NCBI GenBank assembly: GCA_963737835.1
Contig: CAVTUH010000001.1
Span: 3,410,001 to 3,474,000, forward strand
DNA: 64,000 nucleotides
Reading direction: 5' to 3'
Source: Palsa-1248 sp963737835
Lineage (GTDB): Bacteria > Gemmatimonadota > Gemmatimonadetes > Gemmatimonadales > Gemmatimonadaceae
Positions within the stretch are counted from its first letter, which is position 1. Every line of letters begins with the position of its first letter. The notes under the pieces were generated by a model. That model did not search any database. It was not told the origin of the DNA and was given only the letters and a program-made list of their open reading frames with translations. A program made the translations under genes and the position numbers. This document shows, piece by piece, positions 37,372 to 44,318 of the stretch.

Positions 37372-38838
37372 TCAGAGGCGTGGCTGCGGCGCGGCTGGCG
37401 CGGCGGCGGCGCGTCGTTCGGACGTGATGACGGTGTCCCCGACCTGGACGGCTCCCTGGAGGATCTCGGAATACGTGTCGTCGTCGAGCCCAACGGTGAC
37501 GGGTACCTGCACGGGCTTGCCCAGGCGCAGCAGCCAGACCTGCCCGTGAGCGGTCGCGCCCCCGGTCACCCCCGCAGCGGCCGCACCAGCAACGGGCACT
37601 CGGGCGGCCCCACGAGCGGCGGGCGTTCCAGCAACGGGCTGCGCAGTCAGTGTGCTTGGTGCGTATCGCAGCGCCAGATCCGGTACGCGCATCACGCTAT
37701 CCCGGCGAGCCGTGATGATGCGGCAGGTCGCCGTCATGCCGGGCTTGAGCAGGAACGCGGGGTTGGCGACATCGATCACGACGTCGTAGGTAATCACGTT
37801 CTGGACCGACTGGGGCGCCTGGCGCACCTGCGCCACCACGCCGGCGAACGGTTGCGGGTACGCCTCGACGGTGAATGTCGCCGTATCGCCGACCTTGATC
37901 GCACCGATATCGCTTTCGCTGACATTGGCGTCGACTTCCATCTTGGTCAGGTCCTCCCCGATCACGAACAGCGTCGGCGTCGTGAAGCTGGCCGCTACGG
38001 TTTGCCCCATGGTTACGTTTCGTGATACGACGGTGCCGTTGACAGGCGAGACGATGTCGGTGTAGCCCAGATTCACACGGGCCGCTTGGAGCGCAGCGCG
38101 ATGTTGCACGATCCCCGCAGAGTCGACCCTGAGCTGGGCGGCCGCTTGGTCGAGGGTATTCTTCGCTCGATCCACGCTGTCCGCCGTGATGTAGTCCTGC
38201 TTGAGGAGCGCCACGGAGCGGTCGTATGACAGCGTGGCATACGTAAGGGCTGCCTGATCCTTGGCGAGTTGCGCGATGGCCGTCGTGACGTTTGCCTGTT
38301 CCTGATCGACGACCACCTGGTAGGGCCGTGGATCGATCTTGGCGCAGACCTGTCCTTTCGTCACCAAGGTATTGAAGTCGCAATAGAGCGCACTGATCAC
38401 GCCCGAGATGTAGGTGCCGACCAGGACATTGAGGACGGGGTTGACTGTCCCGCTGGCCGTGACCGCTTTCGCGACGGAGCCCCGCGTCACGGGAGCCGTC
38501 ACGTAGTGCACAGCCGGCGCTCGGGCGGCATGCCACCACAGCAGTCCGGCAATGAGCGCGACTGCGATTATGGCGGCCGCAACGAGCCGTCGGGGGGACC
38601 CGAGCAGCCGTCGATCCAGCGCCACGCTCCGGCTCACGACTTTCGGCGGGGCAGGGGCCGGCGGCTGGGCGGGAGTTGGCGCCTGGTCCGGCACCGCCTG
38701 ATCCCAAGTCGGCTGGCTCGGGGCCGGCTGCCTCGGGTCGACCACGAGCGGTGGGCGGGGCGCGACGAGAACGCCGAGCGGTACCGTCTCGACTGCGGCG
38801 TCAACTGGCAGCGGGTCGGTCACTACGCCACTAGACAT
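37372..38838 (-). CDS. macA: MacA-type membrane fusion protein (HlyD/RND adaptor)
   Basis: Periplasmic adaptor of 488 residues. Long Pro-rich cytoplasmic start (1-78), one membrane anchor (about 87-102, LVAAAIIAVALIAGLLWWH), a coiled-coil hairpin with Gln/Ala/Lys-rich helices (about 175-250), lipoyl half-motifs (VTASGTVNP and IVSPVNGTVVSRNV), and a beta-barrel plus MPD tail. An AT-rich ATTGC-type promoter element at 38848-38867 ends only nine bases before the ATG, so the mRNA may be leaderless. Same operon as macB. Confidence 0.9.
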   Translation of the reverse strand: MSSGVVTDPLPVDAAVETVPLGVLVAPRPPLVVDPRQPAPSQPTWDQAVPDQAPTPAQPPAPAPPKVVSRSVALDRRLLGSPRRLVAAAIIAVALIAGLLWWHAARAPAVHYVTAPVTRGSVAKAVTASGTVNPVLNVLVGTYISGVISALYCDFNTLVTKGQVCAKIDPRPYQVVVDQEQANVTTAIAQLAKDQAALTYATLSYDRSVALLKQDYITADSVDRAKNTLDQAAAQLRVDSAGIVQHRAALQAARVNLGYTDIVSPVNGTVVSRNVTMGQTVAASFTTPTLFVIGEDLTKMEVDANVSESDIGAIKVGDTATFTVEAYPQPFAGVVAQVRQAPQSVQNVITYDVVIDVANPAFLLKPGMTATCRIITARRDSVMRVPDLALRYAPSTLTAQPVAGTPAARGAARVPVAGAAAAGVTGGATAHGQVWLLRLGKPVQVPVTVGLDDDTYSEILQGAVQVGDTVITSERRAAAAPAAPQPRL

Positions 38839-38847
38839 TTGGACGCA

Positions 38848-38867
38848 ATCATATTGCGTGTAATATG
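38848..38867 (-). promoter_or_regulatory. AT-rich promoter/operator upstream of macA
   Basis: CATATTGCGTGTAATATG with 6-bp arms (38850-38867); read leftward it gives ACACGCAATATGATTG, with a TATGAT -10 hexamer at 38848-38853, nine bases before the start codon. Its arms fit the shared ATTGT/CAATATAAT element described in the findings. Confidence 0.5.
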
Positions 38868-39072
38868 GTCAGGAGATGGCGTTGACGCTGTCAGGTGAGT
38901 GTGGTCGCAATGTTAAGACCTTCCTGATAGAGCTAATTCTGCGATCTCACCCCGTCGTGCCGCACTGCGGGTCGGGAGCCAGCTCGCGGCGGTGGCCGCT
39001 CGAACACTGTCATGAGGCGAGTCGTAATCACGTGGCAATGCTACCCCGGCATCGCACGGCCGTCTGTCGGCG

Positions 39073-39517
39073 GTGCCCGTTCCGGATGAGAGGGATACCC
39101 CGACAATGGGCTCTGGCGACCTGGCGCGCGTTCGTGAGACGCTTTTCTGGTCAGACGATGACCTACCCGGTCTCAAGCCGACGCTCAGCATCACGCATGA
39201 GATGGTGTACGCGCCGCCCGAGCTCCCTGGGTCCACGCCCATCGTGTCAAAACAGCTCTATGCCGACCACTGTACTCGACGGAGCGTTGGATGTGACCGC
39301 AGTCGTGGACCTGGTGGGGGGGCAACGGGCAAAGGCAGCGGGCATCGCCCTCGTGATCCTGCGTCGATGGCACTTCGACGACCTGCCGAGTGGCGGGCTC
39401 ATGAATGCACGCGGAAGGGTGACGGGTAAGCTGCGAGACCAAACGATCGCGTTGCTCCGCGGCACAAAGACTAAGAGCGAAGGGGCGTACGCGGTCTTGG
39501 GTACTCCGCCGCGTTGA
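39073..39517 (+). pseudogene. C-terminal remnant of an unnamed protein family, frameshifted
   Basis: Two frames join to give GLKPTLSITHEMVYAPPELPGSTPIVSKQLYADH and then DGALDVTAVVDLVGGQRAKAAGIALVILRRWHFDDLPSGGLMNARGRVTGKLRDQT. The pieces (ELPG...SKQ.YADH..DGALD and DNLPSGGL.N.RGKV.GKLRDQ-like) are the C-terminal half of a protein family I recall from soil bacteria; I cannot name it. The upstream frame is closed by a TAA at 39025, so the N-terminal half is missing, and an extra base lies near 39272. No promoter or signal peptide remains. Confidence 0.5.
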
Positions 39518-39595
39518 TGGCGCGTCGAGCCTCGCCATTTGCACGATGGACGTTCTGCATCCGTGCGAGCGGCAGTGGGTGCGTGAGTCGTGCCG

Positions 39596-39946
39596 TCACT
39601 GGATCCCAACGACAGTGTGCAGCACCGAGACGAAACGGCGGCGCTCTTCGTCGGTCGCGAACGACCAACACAGCGCGCCGTCGTCGACGAATCGATCGCA
39701 GTTGCCGGGGGCGAACTGTGAGTCAAAGCCTTTGAAGTGCTTGGCGAGGTAGTCGACTAGAAACTCGCCCGCCCGGCGTTCGCTGAAGGTGAGCCGCACA
39801 CGATAGTCCGGGGATGCCGACTCCACCACCCGAATGGATTGCCCGGGGTTGAAGCCCCACATCGGCGCGGCATCGCGCATTGCTTTGCGGAGCGGTCCGC
39901 CCTCGTGCGGGAGAGCTGTGCGTATCGCGTGTCCTATCGCTGCCAT
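39596..39946 (-). CDS. Small protein of unknown function
   Basis: 116 residues (ATG at 39946 with GGGAG upstream, which overlaps the end of the WXXGXW gene by 14 bases). The sequence has IRVVESASPDYRVRLTFSERRAGEFLVDYLAKHFKGFDS and RFVDDGALCWSFATDEERRRF, a compact alpha/beta look without signal peptide or membrane segment. Probably co-transcribed with, and translated after, the WXXGXW lipoprotein. No family recognised. Confidence 0.6.
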   Translation of the reverse strand: MAAIGHAIRTALPHEGGPLRKAMRDAAPMWGFNPGQSIRVVESASPDYRVRLTFSERRAGEFLVDYLAKHFKGFDSQFAPGNCDRFVDDGALCWSFATDEERRRFVSVLHTVVGIQ

Positions 39947-39959
39947 CTGAGGTGGCTCC

Positions 39960-41129
39960 CTATGGTTTGTCCTTCGTAGCAACCGCCTGACCTTGGTGTG
40001 GTGGTTGCTGGTGCGCTTTTAACGTCTCCAACTGCTGGGCGTGTTTTTGCGCCAACTGCTGCGTCTGTTGCGCGTGCTGTTGCTCCAGCTTTTGTGTCGT
40101 CGCAGCATCGGCCTTCTGTTGCGCCAACCGCTGGTGGTCCTGGTCCTGCTTCTGCTGGAGCTTGACACGGTCCTGGTTCTGTTGCGCCAGTAGCTTCTCT
40201 TGCTTTTGCTGGTATTGCTGGTCCTGCTTCGGATTCCCTGTATTTGCGGCGACCGGGTGCTCGACAGGTGGAAGGTCGTTCGGATGGACCGCCGCGCTAG
40301 GCCGCGGGCCATTGTTCACTGCCACAGCAGGCGAATTATGCATCGCCCCCGCCTCTGTAGCCGCCACCACTCCGGGCTCACTCAGCGCTCCCGGTTTGGA
40401 AGTCGCAGCGATCGGTGGTTTGCCATGGTTGGCCGAAGCCTGCAGCTGCGGGTTCGAACGAGCAGCCTGGACGTGCTCGGTTTGCGCAGCGACTGGCGGG
40501 ATGTGTCTCGCTTGTGCAGCAGTCTGCTCTTCGGCTGTCGCGCGTGCGGTGATCCCGCCGTTTCCGCCGTTGTAGCTCACGCGAGTCGTCGTGTTATTCA
40601 CAACGGTTGTGTTATTCACAACCGTTGTGTTGTACACGTTGTGAACGACGGTCACATCTGCATTGCTGACCGAGCGGTTATAGGCGAAGTGCCCGTTGTC
40701 CCAACGGCCGCCGTCATAACCTTGGCCCGAGTAGCCGTGGCCGTAGTCGATCCCACCGTAGAACCCGACCTGCTCACCCCAGTAGCCCTCATGGAAAATG
40801 AATGCGCTGCCGCCCCAACCCCAATATCCCGGAGTCCAGAGGTAGCCAACTTCTGGGGCTTCCACCCAGGTGCCAGGCACCCAGTAATAGTCCCCACTAC
40901 TCCAGGCCCAATAGCCGGGCGTCCACACATACCCGTCGCCGGGGCACACAGGTTGCTCGTAGACGGGTAGGTCAGGCGGGCCGACGGTAATCGATGCGCT
41001 GGCCGTGCTGTAGCCGGGCGCGACATCCCCGGCTGGCGGCGGACCCCCGTACGAGCTGCAAGCGGCCAGTGCTGCCCATGCGAACAGGAGCGAGCCACTC
41101 GCCGCGGTCACGCGTTGCTTCCTTTGCAT
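39960..41129 (-). CDS. WXXGXW-repeat lipoprotein with Gln-rich coiled-coil tail
   Basis: 389-residue outer-membrane-type lipoprotein. Signal peptide with lipobox LAACSS (Cys near 24), then the tryptophan-rich repeat block (about 55-125: VWTPGYWAW, YYWVPGTWVEAP, LWTPGYWGW) typical of YXWGXW/BcpO-related proteins; an Asn/Thr-rich linker (YNTTVVNNTTVVNNTTT), and a long Gln/Lys/His-rich coiled coil (about 290-385). The ATG at 41129 follows GGAAAGG. The promoter region has an ATTGTTTACAAT palindrome (41180-41191) next to TATAAT, matching the element at macA, so it may belong to the OhrR/MarR-type regulon. Confidence 0.85.
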   Translation of the reverse strand: MQRKQRVTAASGSLLFAWAALAACSSYGGPPPAGDVAPGYSTASASITVGPPDLPVYEQPVCPGDGYVWTPGYWAWSSGDYYWVPGTWVEAPEVGYLWTPGYWGWGGSAFIFHEGYWGEQVGFYGGIDYGHGYSGQGYDGGRWDNGHFAYNRSVSNADVTVVHNVYNTTVVNNTTVVNNTTTRVSYNGGNGGITARATAEEQTAAQARHIPPVAAQTEHVQAARSNPQLQASANHGKPPIAATSKPGALSEPGVVAATEAGAMHNSPAVAVNNGPRPSAAVHPNDLPPVEHPVAANTGNPKQDQQYQQKQEKLLAQQNQDRVKLQQKQDQDHQRLAQQKADAATTQKLEQQHAQQTQQLAQKHAQQLETLKAHQQPPHQGQAVATKDKP

Positions 41130-41174
41130 ACGCACCTTTCCATGTAGGAAATAATACGCCTCATCACTCACGCT

Positions 41175-41191
41175 ATTATATTGTTTACAAT
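41175..41191 (-). promoter_or_regulatory. AT-rich promoter/operator upstream of the WXXGXW gene
   Basis: Palindrome ATTGTTTACAAT (41180-41191, five-base arms) running into a TATAAT -10 hexamer (41175-41180, leftward). About 46 bases upstream of the start at 41129. Confidence 0.55.
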
Positions 41192-41210
41192 TAGATATGT
41201 CAACAGCTAA

Positions 41211-41239
41211 TTGCAGCATAACACACGGTGTGCTATATT
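41211..41239 (+). promoter_or_regulatory. Predicted promoter for the small membrane protein at 41374
   Basis: TTGCAG (-35, 41211-41216), 17-base spacer, TATATT (-10, 41234-41239). The spacer holds the palindrome CACACGGTGTG (41222-41232), a possible operator. Confidence 0.4.
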
Positions 41240-41373
41240 ATTGCTCGCAGTCTGCACTCGTCGTCGCGGAGTTGCTGGAGGGCTCATCGAGATAAACGTC
41301 CGGTGAAGGCGCGTTGAGGCGACCAGGCGGATGCCCGAGGCGCCTTCCCCAACCCATGCAAAGGAAGGGATGA

Positions 41374-41583
41374 ATGCGGTTCGTCGGTATTCTGCTCATC
41401 GTGTTGGGCGGTGCGGTGCTCGCCTACGGTGGCCTCAGCTACACGAAGAGTCGGCACAGCACGGACGTCGGCCCGGTTCAGGTCTCGACCAGGAAGAAAG
41501 GTTTCATCACACCCGCGGCAGGGGCCTTCGCGTTGGTCGTAGGCGTCGTATTGGTCGCGGCTGGACGACGCGAAGCTGTGTAG
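41374..41583 (+). CDS. Small two-TM membrane protein (DUF3185-like)
   Basis: 69 residues with a hydrophobic N-terminus (VGILLIVLGGAVLAYGG), a short polar loop (SYTKSRHSTDVGPVQVSTRKKG) and a second helix (AAGAFALVVGVVLVAAG). AAAGGAAGGG upstream gives a good ribosome site. Such proteins are often found next to stress-induced envelope genes; no function is known. Probable operon with the gene at 41681. Confidence 0.8.
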   Translation: MRFVGILLIVLGGAVLAYGGLSYTKSRHSTDVGPVQVSTRKKGFITPAAGAFALVVGVVLVAAGRREAV

Positions 41584-41680
41584 TAGAAAGTCGGTAGGCG
41601 AGACCGAGCGTGCCTGTCAAAGCCTACCGAGTTCGCCCAGTGCAGGCGCGGTTTTCACAGTGAGCAGGAGGGAGAGCACC

Positions 41681-41947
41681 ATGGCGGGGAAACTCGAAGA
41701 CGTGAGGGATGAGGCCAAGGCGTTTATGGGCCGGGTAGAACGGAAAGCGGCACGCGCGGGCAGGAGCGTGTCGGACGCCGCGGTCAACGTGCGTGACCGA
41801 GTGGAAGCGATGGCGGGCGACGTCGACCTCGCCGCGGCCCGCGGCGCCATTAGGCGCCAGACCCGGATGCATCCGTTCCGCGCTTTGTTGATCGCTGGTG
41901 CCATCGGGCTGGTTCTCGGCCGCCTCCTCGCAGGCAAGCGAGACTGA
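41681..41947 (+). CDS. ElaB/YqjD/DUF883-like ribosome-associated membrane protein
   Basis: 88 residues: a long amphipathic, charged helix (about 5-60) and a C-terminal membrane anchor (HPFRALLIAGAIGLVLGRLLAGKRD), the layout of the ElaB/YqjD/DUF883 group, which tether inactive ribosomes or act in stationary phase. ATG at 41681 with GGGAGAG upstream. Next to other small envelope and stress genes. Confidence 0.75.
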   Translation: MAGKLEDVRDEAKAFMGRVERKAARAGRSVSDAAVNVRDRVEAMAGDVDLAAARGAIRRQTRMHPFRALLIAGAIGLVLGRLLAGKRD

Positions 41948-42119
41948 CGGCCGTCGTGGTGCAGTCACGCTCGCTAAGTCCGGCGCGCAGCGGTATATTA
42001 AGCGAGCTGACCTGTATGTTCGCTGTCACCCGGGCGCAACAGGTCCTCTCTACCAGCGCCGGTCGAAAAAGCCGCACGTTCATGGCGCTGTGGCGGTCGT
42101 TACCGGGGAGGCACGTGAC

Positions 42120-42572
42120 GTGCCGGCACCCACCGAAGCAGCCGCACGCTCGCTAGCATTGCAGCTCCTTACCCGAGAGGTGTCGGCACCGCTCGGTGCG
42201 GATACGACGGGAGCCGCGGACCGCGTCTGCCACCGCGTATCGGATGAGCTGTCGCGTTGGATGGGAAACGATGGGTGCCGCGCGCTCTTTGCTCGCGCCC
42301 TCGCAACCGCTCAGACGGCGGGCGGGCACCCCGTGCTCGAGATGGTACGAATCAGCGCCGGATCCGTCTACTGCCTGGATGGACTCACTGACGGCGCCCT
42401 CCGCCACGGTGTCGCGGCAGCAAACGACGGCGCTGCCGCTGTGCTCTCGGCGCTCATCGAGCTGCTCGGGCGCCTGATCGGAGATGATATGGCGCTTAGC
42501 CTCTTGGGACACGGCGCGCTCGCGCCCCCCACAGCTCGTGCGAGCGGGCGCCACAATCGAGGCATGCTGTGA
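42120..42572 (+). CDS. Small helical protein preceding the double-KaiC ATPase
   Basis: 150 residues from a GTG at 42120 (GGGGAGG, eight bases upstream). Helical, soluble, no signal peptide: TEAAARSLALQLLTREVSAP, RVCHRVSDELSRWMGNDGCRALFARALATAQ, then a hydrophobic helix (AAAVLSALIELLGRLIGDDMALSLLG). Its stop overlaps the KaiC start (GTGA), so translation is coupled. I do not recognise a named family. Its place suggests a partner or input for the ATPase. An earlier in-frame start (to 41898) lacks a ribosome site. Confidence 0.7.
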   Translation: MPAPTEAAARSLALQLLTREVSAPLGADTTGAADRVCHRVSDELSRWMGNDGCRALFARALATAQTAGGHPVLEMVRISAGSVYCLDGLTDGALRHGVAAANDGAAAVLSALIELLGRLIGDDMALSLLGHGALAPPTARASGRHNRGML

Positions 42573-43483
42573 TTCACCTCATGTCGACAGACGAGGGCGC
42601 CGCGGACCGGCCGTTGATCGGATCGTTGGCGACTGGGGTGCCAGGTCTCGATGCGGTGCTGCGCGGTGGCCTCCCGGAATTCTCGTTCAATCTTGTGGCC
42701 GGCGGCCCTGGCGCGGGGAAGACCACGCTGGCGCAGCAGATCGTCTTTCACAACGCGACCGTCGAGCGGCCGGCGCTCTATTTCACCGTGCTCGGCGAGC
42801 CGACGCTGAAGATGATTCGCTACCAGCGCCAGTTCCGCTTCTTCCGGCCCGAACTCGTTGGGTCTGCGGTGCGCTTTATTAATCTGACCGAGGAGGTGCT
42901 GCGGCACGACCTCGCCGCCGTGCTCAAGCGAGTTGTCGACGAGGTCGAGCAAGCCAAGCCCGCGCTCGTCGTCGTCGACTCGTTCCGTACCCTCGGCCTG
43001 CAGTCACGGGACGCCAGCGGCGCGGACGCGATGGGACTGGAGCAGTTCGTCCAGCGGCTGGCGCTTCACCTGACAACGTGGGAAGTCACCTCCTTCCTGA
43101 TCGGTGAATACGTTGAGCCCGAGTTGCAGAATCCCGTCTTCACCGTTGCCGACGGCATTCTTTTGGCTGTCGCAGGTCCTGGACCGCAACTCCGTCGTTC
43201 GCAAGGTCCAGGCAGTCAAGGTGCGCGGGCGATCGTCGATGCCGGGGCTGCACAGCTTTCGCATCACCGACACCGGCATCCGGGTCTTCCCACGTATTCC
43301 GGAGCAGCAGGAAGCGCGACGGCCGCGTCGCACCGAGCGGCTCGCGACCGGCGTACCGGGACTCGATGCGATGACAGGCGGCGGATACCCTGCGGGCGAC
43401 GCCGTCTTGTTGACTGGTCCAGCCGGCAGCGGGAAGACGACGTTCGCCACGCAGTTCCTGGCCGAGGGTCTCACGCGGGGTGA
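42569..43483 (+). CDS. KaiC-like ATPase, first KaiC domain (frameshifted)
   Basis: RecA-fold ATPase domain of a double-KaiC protein. Starts SLATGVPGLDAVLRGGLPEFSFNLVAGGPGAGKTTLAQQIVFHN: the KaiC signature with Walker A (K51). Walker B region is ALVVVDSFRTL. After ADGIL the reading frame drifts because of a TTTT run at 43161-43164; with three Ts it reads ADGILWLSQVLDRNSVVRK and continues into the second domain. The frame as read ends at 43483 in unrelated sequence. GTG start at 42569 overlaps the previous stop. Confidence 0.86.
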   Translation: MIHLMSTDEGAADRPLIGSLATGVPGLDAVLRGGLPEFSFNLVAGGPGAGKTTLAQQIVFHNATVERPALYFTVLGEPTLKMIRYQRQFRFFRPELVGSAVRFINLTEEVLRHDLAAVLKRVVDEVEQAKPALVVVDSFRTLGLQSRDASGADAMGLEQFVQRLALHLTTWEVTSFLIGEYVEPELQNPVFTVADGILLAVAGPGPQLRRSQGPGSQGARAIVDAGAAQLSHHRHRHPGLPTYSGAAGSATAASHRAARDRRTGTRCDDRRRIPCGRRRLVDWSSRQREDDVRHAVPGRGSHAG

Positions 43484-44318
43484 AGCCGCGGTGGCGGTCG
43501 TCTTCGAGGAATACCCGGAAGCGTACCTGGCGAGAGCGAAAGCGCTGGACATTGATCTCGCTGCGATGGTTGAGGACGGCAAGTTGGCGCTGATCTATCT
43601 GCGGCCACTGGACCTCTCCGTTGATGAGACGCTGGCTGCGATCCTGGATGAGGTCGAGCGGCTCGGCGCAACACGCGTGGTCATCGATTCGTTATCCGGC
43701 TTCGAGGTGGCGCTCGCTCCCACCTTTCGGGAGGACTTCCGGGAGTCGCTGTATCGCCTCGTCGGCGCGCTCACAGCGACGGGTGTCACTGTCGTCATGA
43801 CGGCCGAAACGCCGGCATTTCCCACGACGGGTGTCACACTCGAGCGTGTGTCCTTCATCACGGACGACATCATCGTGCAGCGATATGTGGAAATCGCCGG
43901 CGAGCTCCGGCCCGTGCTCGTGGTGGTCAAGATGCGCGGCAGCCAGCACAGCCGCGACTATCGGACCTACGAGATCGGCGCGCGCGGCGCAGTCATCGGG
44001 CAGCGGCTCGAGGATTATCACGGCATCACCACTGGCGTCCCAGACCGCCAGCAGCGGGTGCGCCGTGCGGGCTACGCCGGACTCACGGAGCGGGAGGGCA
44101 CGATCCTCGACGTGCTGATTCGGCTCCGCGAGGCGTCGCCGCAGCAGCTCGCGACGCACGCCGGTATCGCCAATGGAGACGTCGCTGGGGTGTTGGAGCG
44201 ACTGATCGCGCTGGACTACGCGAGCGAGGTTGGCGATCCGCAGCGGCGGAGATATCGGGCGGTCGCGCACGGGGATCAGGAGTCCGCAGGTTCGACGCCG
44301 GCGAGCCGGAGGACCTAA
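43104..44318 (+). CDS. KaiC-like ATPase, second KaiC domain with C-terminal winged helix
   Basis: Second half of the double-KaiC protein. FWLSQVLDRNSVVRKVQAVK finishes domain 1, then TERLATGVPGLDAMTGGGYPAGDAVLLTGPAGSGKTTFATQFL starts domain 2 (Walker A), with VVIDSLSGFEVAL as Walker B and FITDDIIVQRYVEIAGELRPVLVVVKMRGSQHSRDYRTYEI, typical of the KaiC family. The last 60 residues (LTEREGTILDVLIRLREASPQQLATHAGIANGDVAGVLERLIALDY) look like a winged helix, not found in cyanobacterial KaiC. No KaiA or KaiB gene is present. The true start is in the frame of 42569; this open frame only begins within it. The stop abuts the ATG of the histidine kinase. Confidence 0.86.
   Translation: MNTLSPSCRIPSSPLPTAFFWLSQVLDRNSVVRKVQAVKVRGRSSMPGLHSFRITDTGIRVFPRIPEQQEARRPRRTERLATGVPGLDAMTGGGYPAGDAVLLTGPAGSGKTTFATQFLAEGLTRGEAAVAVVFEEYPEAYLARAKALDIDLAAMVEDGKLALIYLRPLDLSVDETLAAILDEVERLGATRVVIDSLSGFEVALAPTFREDFRESLYRLVGALTATGVTVVMTAETPAFPTTGVTLERVSFITDDIIVQRYVEIAGELRPVLVVVKMRGSQHSRDYRTYEIGARGAVIGQRLEDYHGITTGVPDRQQRVRRAGYAGLTEREGTILDVLIRLREASPQQLATHAGIANGDVAGVLERLIALDYASEVGDPQRRRYRAVAHGDQESAGSTPASRRT

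Noticed and set aside
39191..39544. A leftward frame with 117 residues over the remnant at 39073
   Set aside because: Its sequence lacks any domain look and it is antisense to the recognisable remnant.
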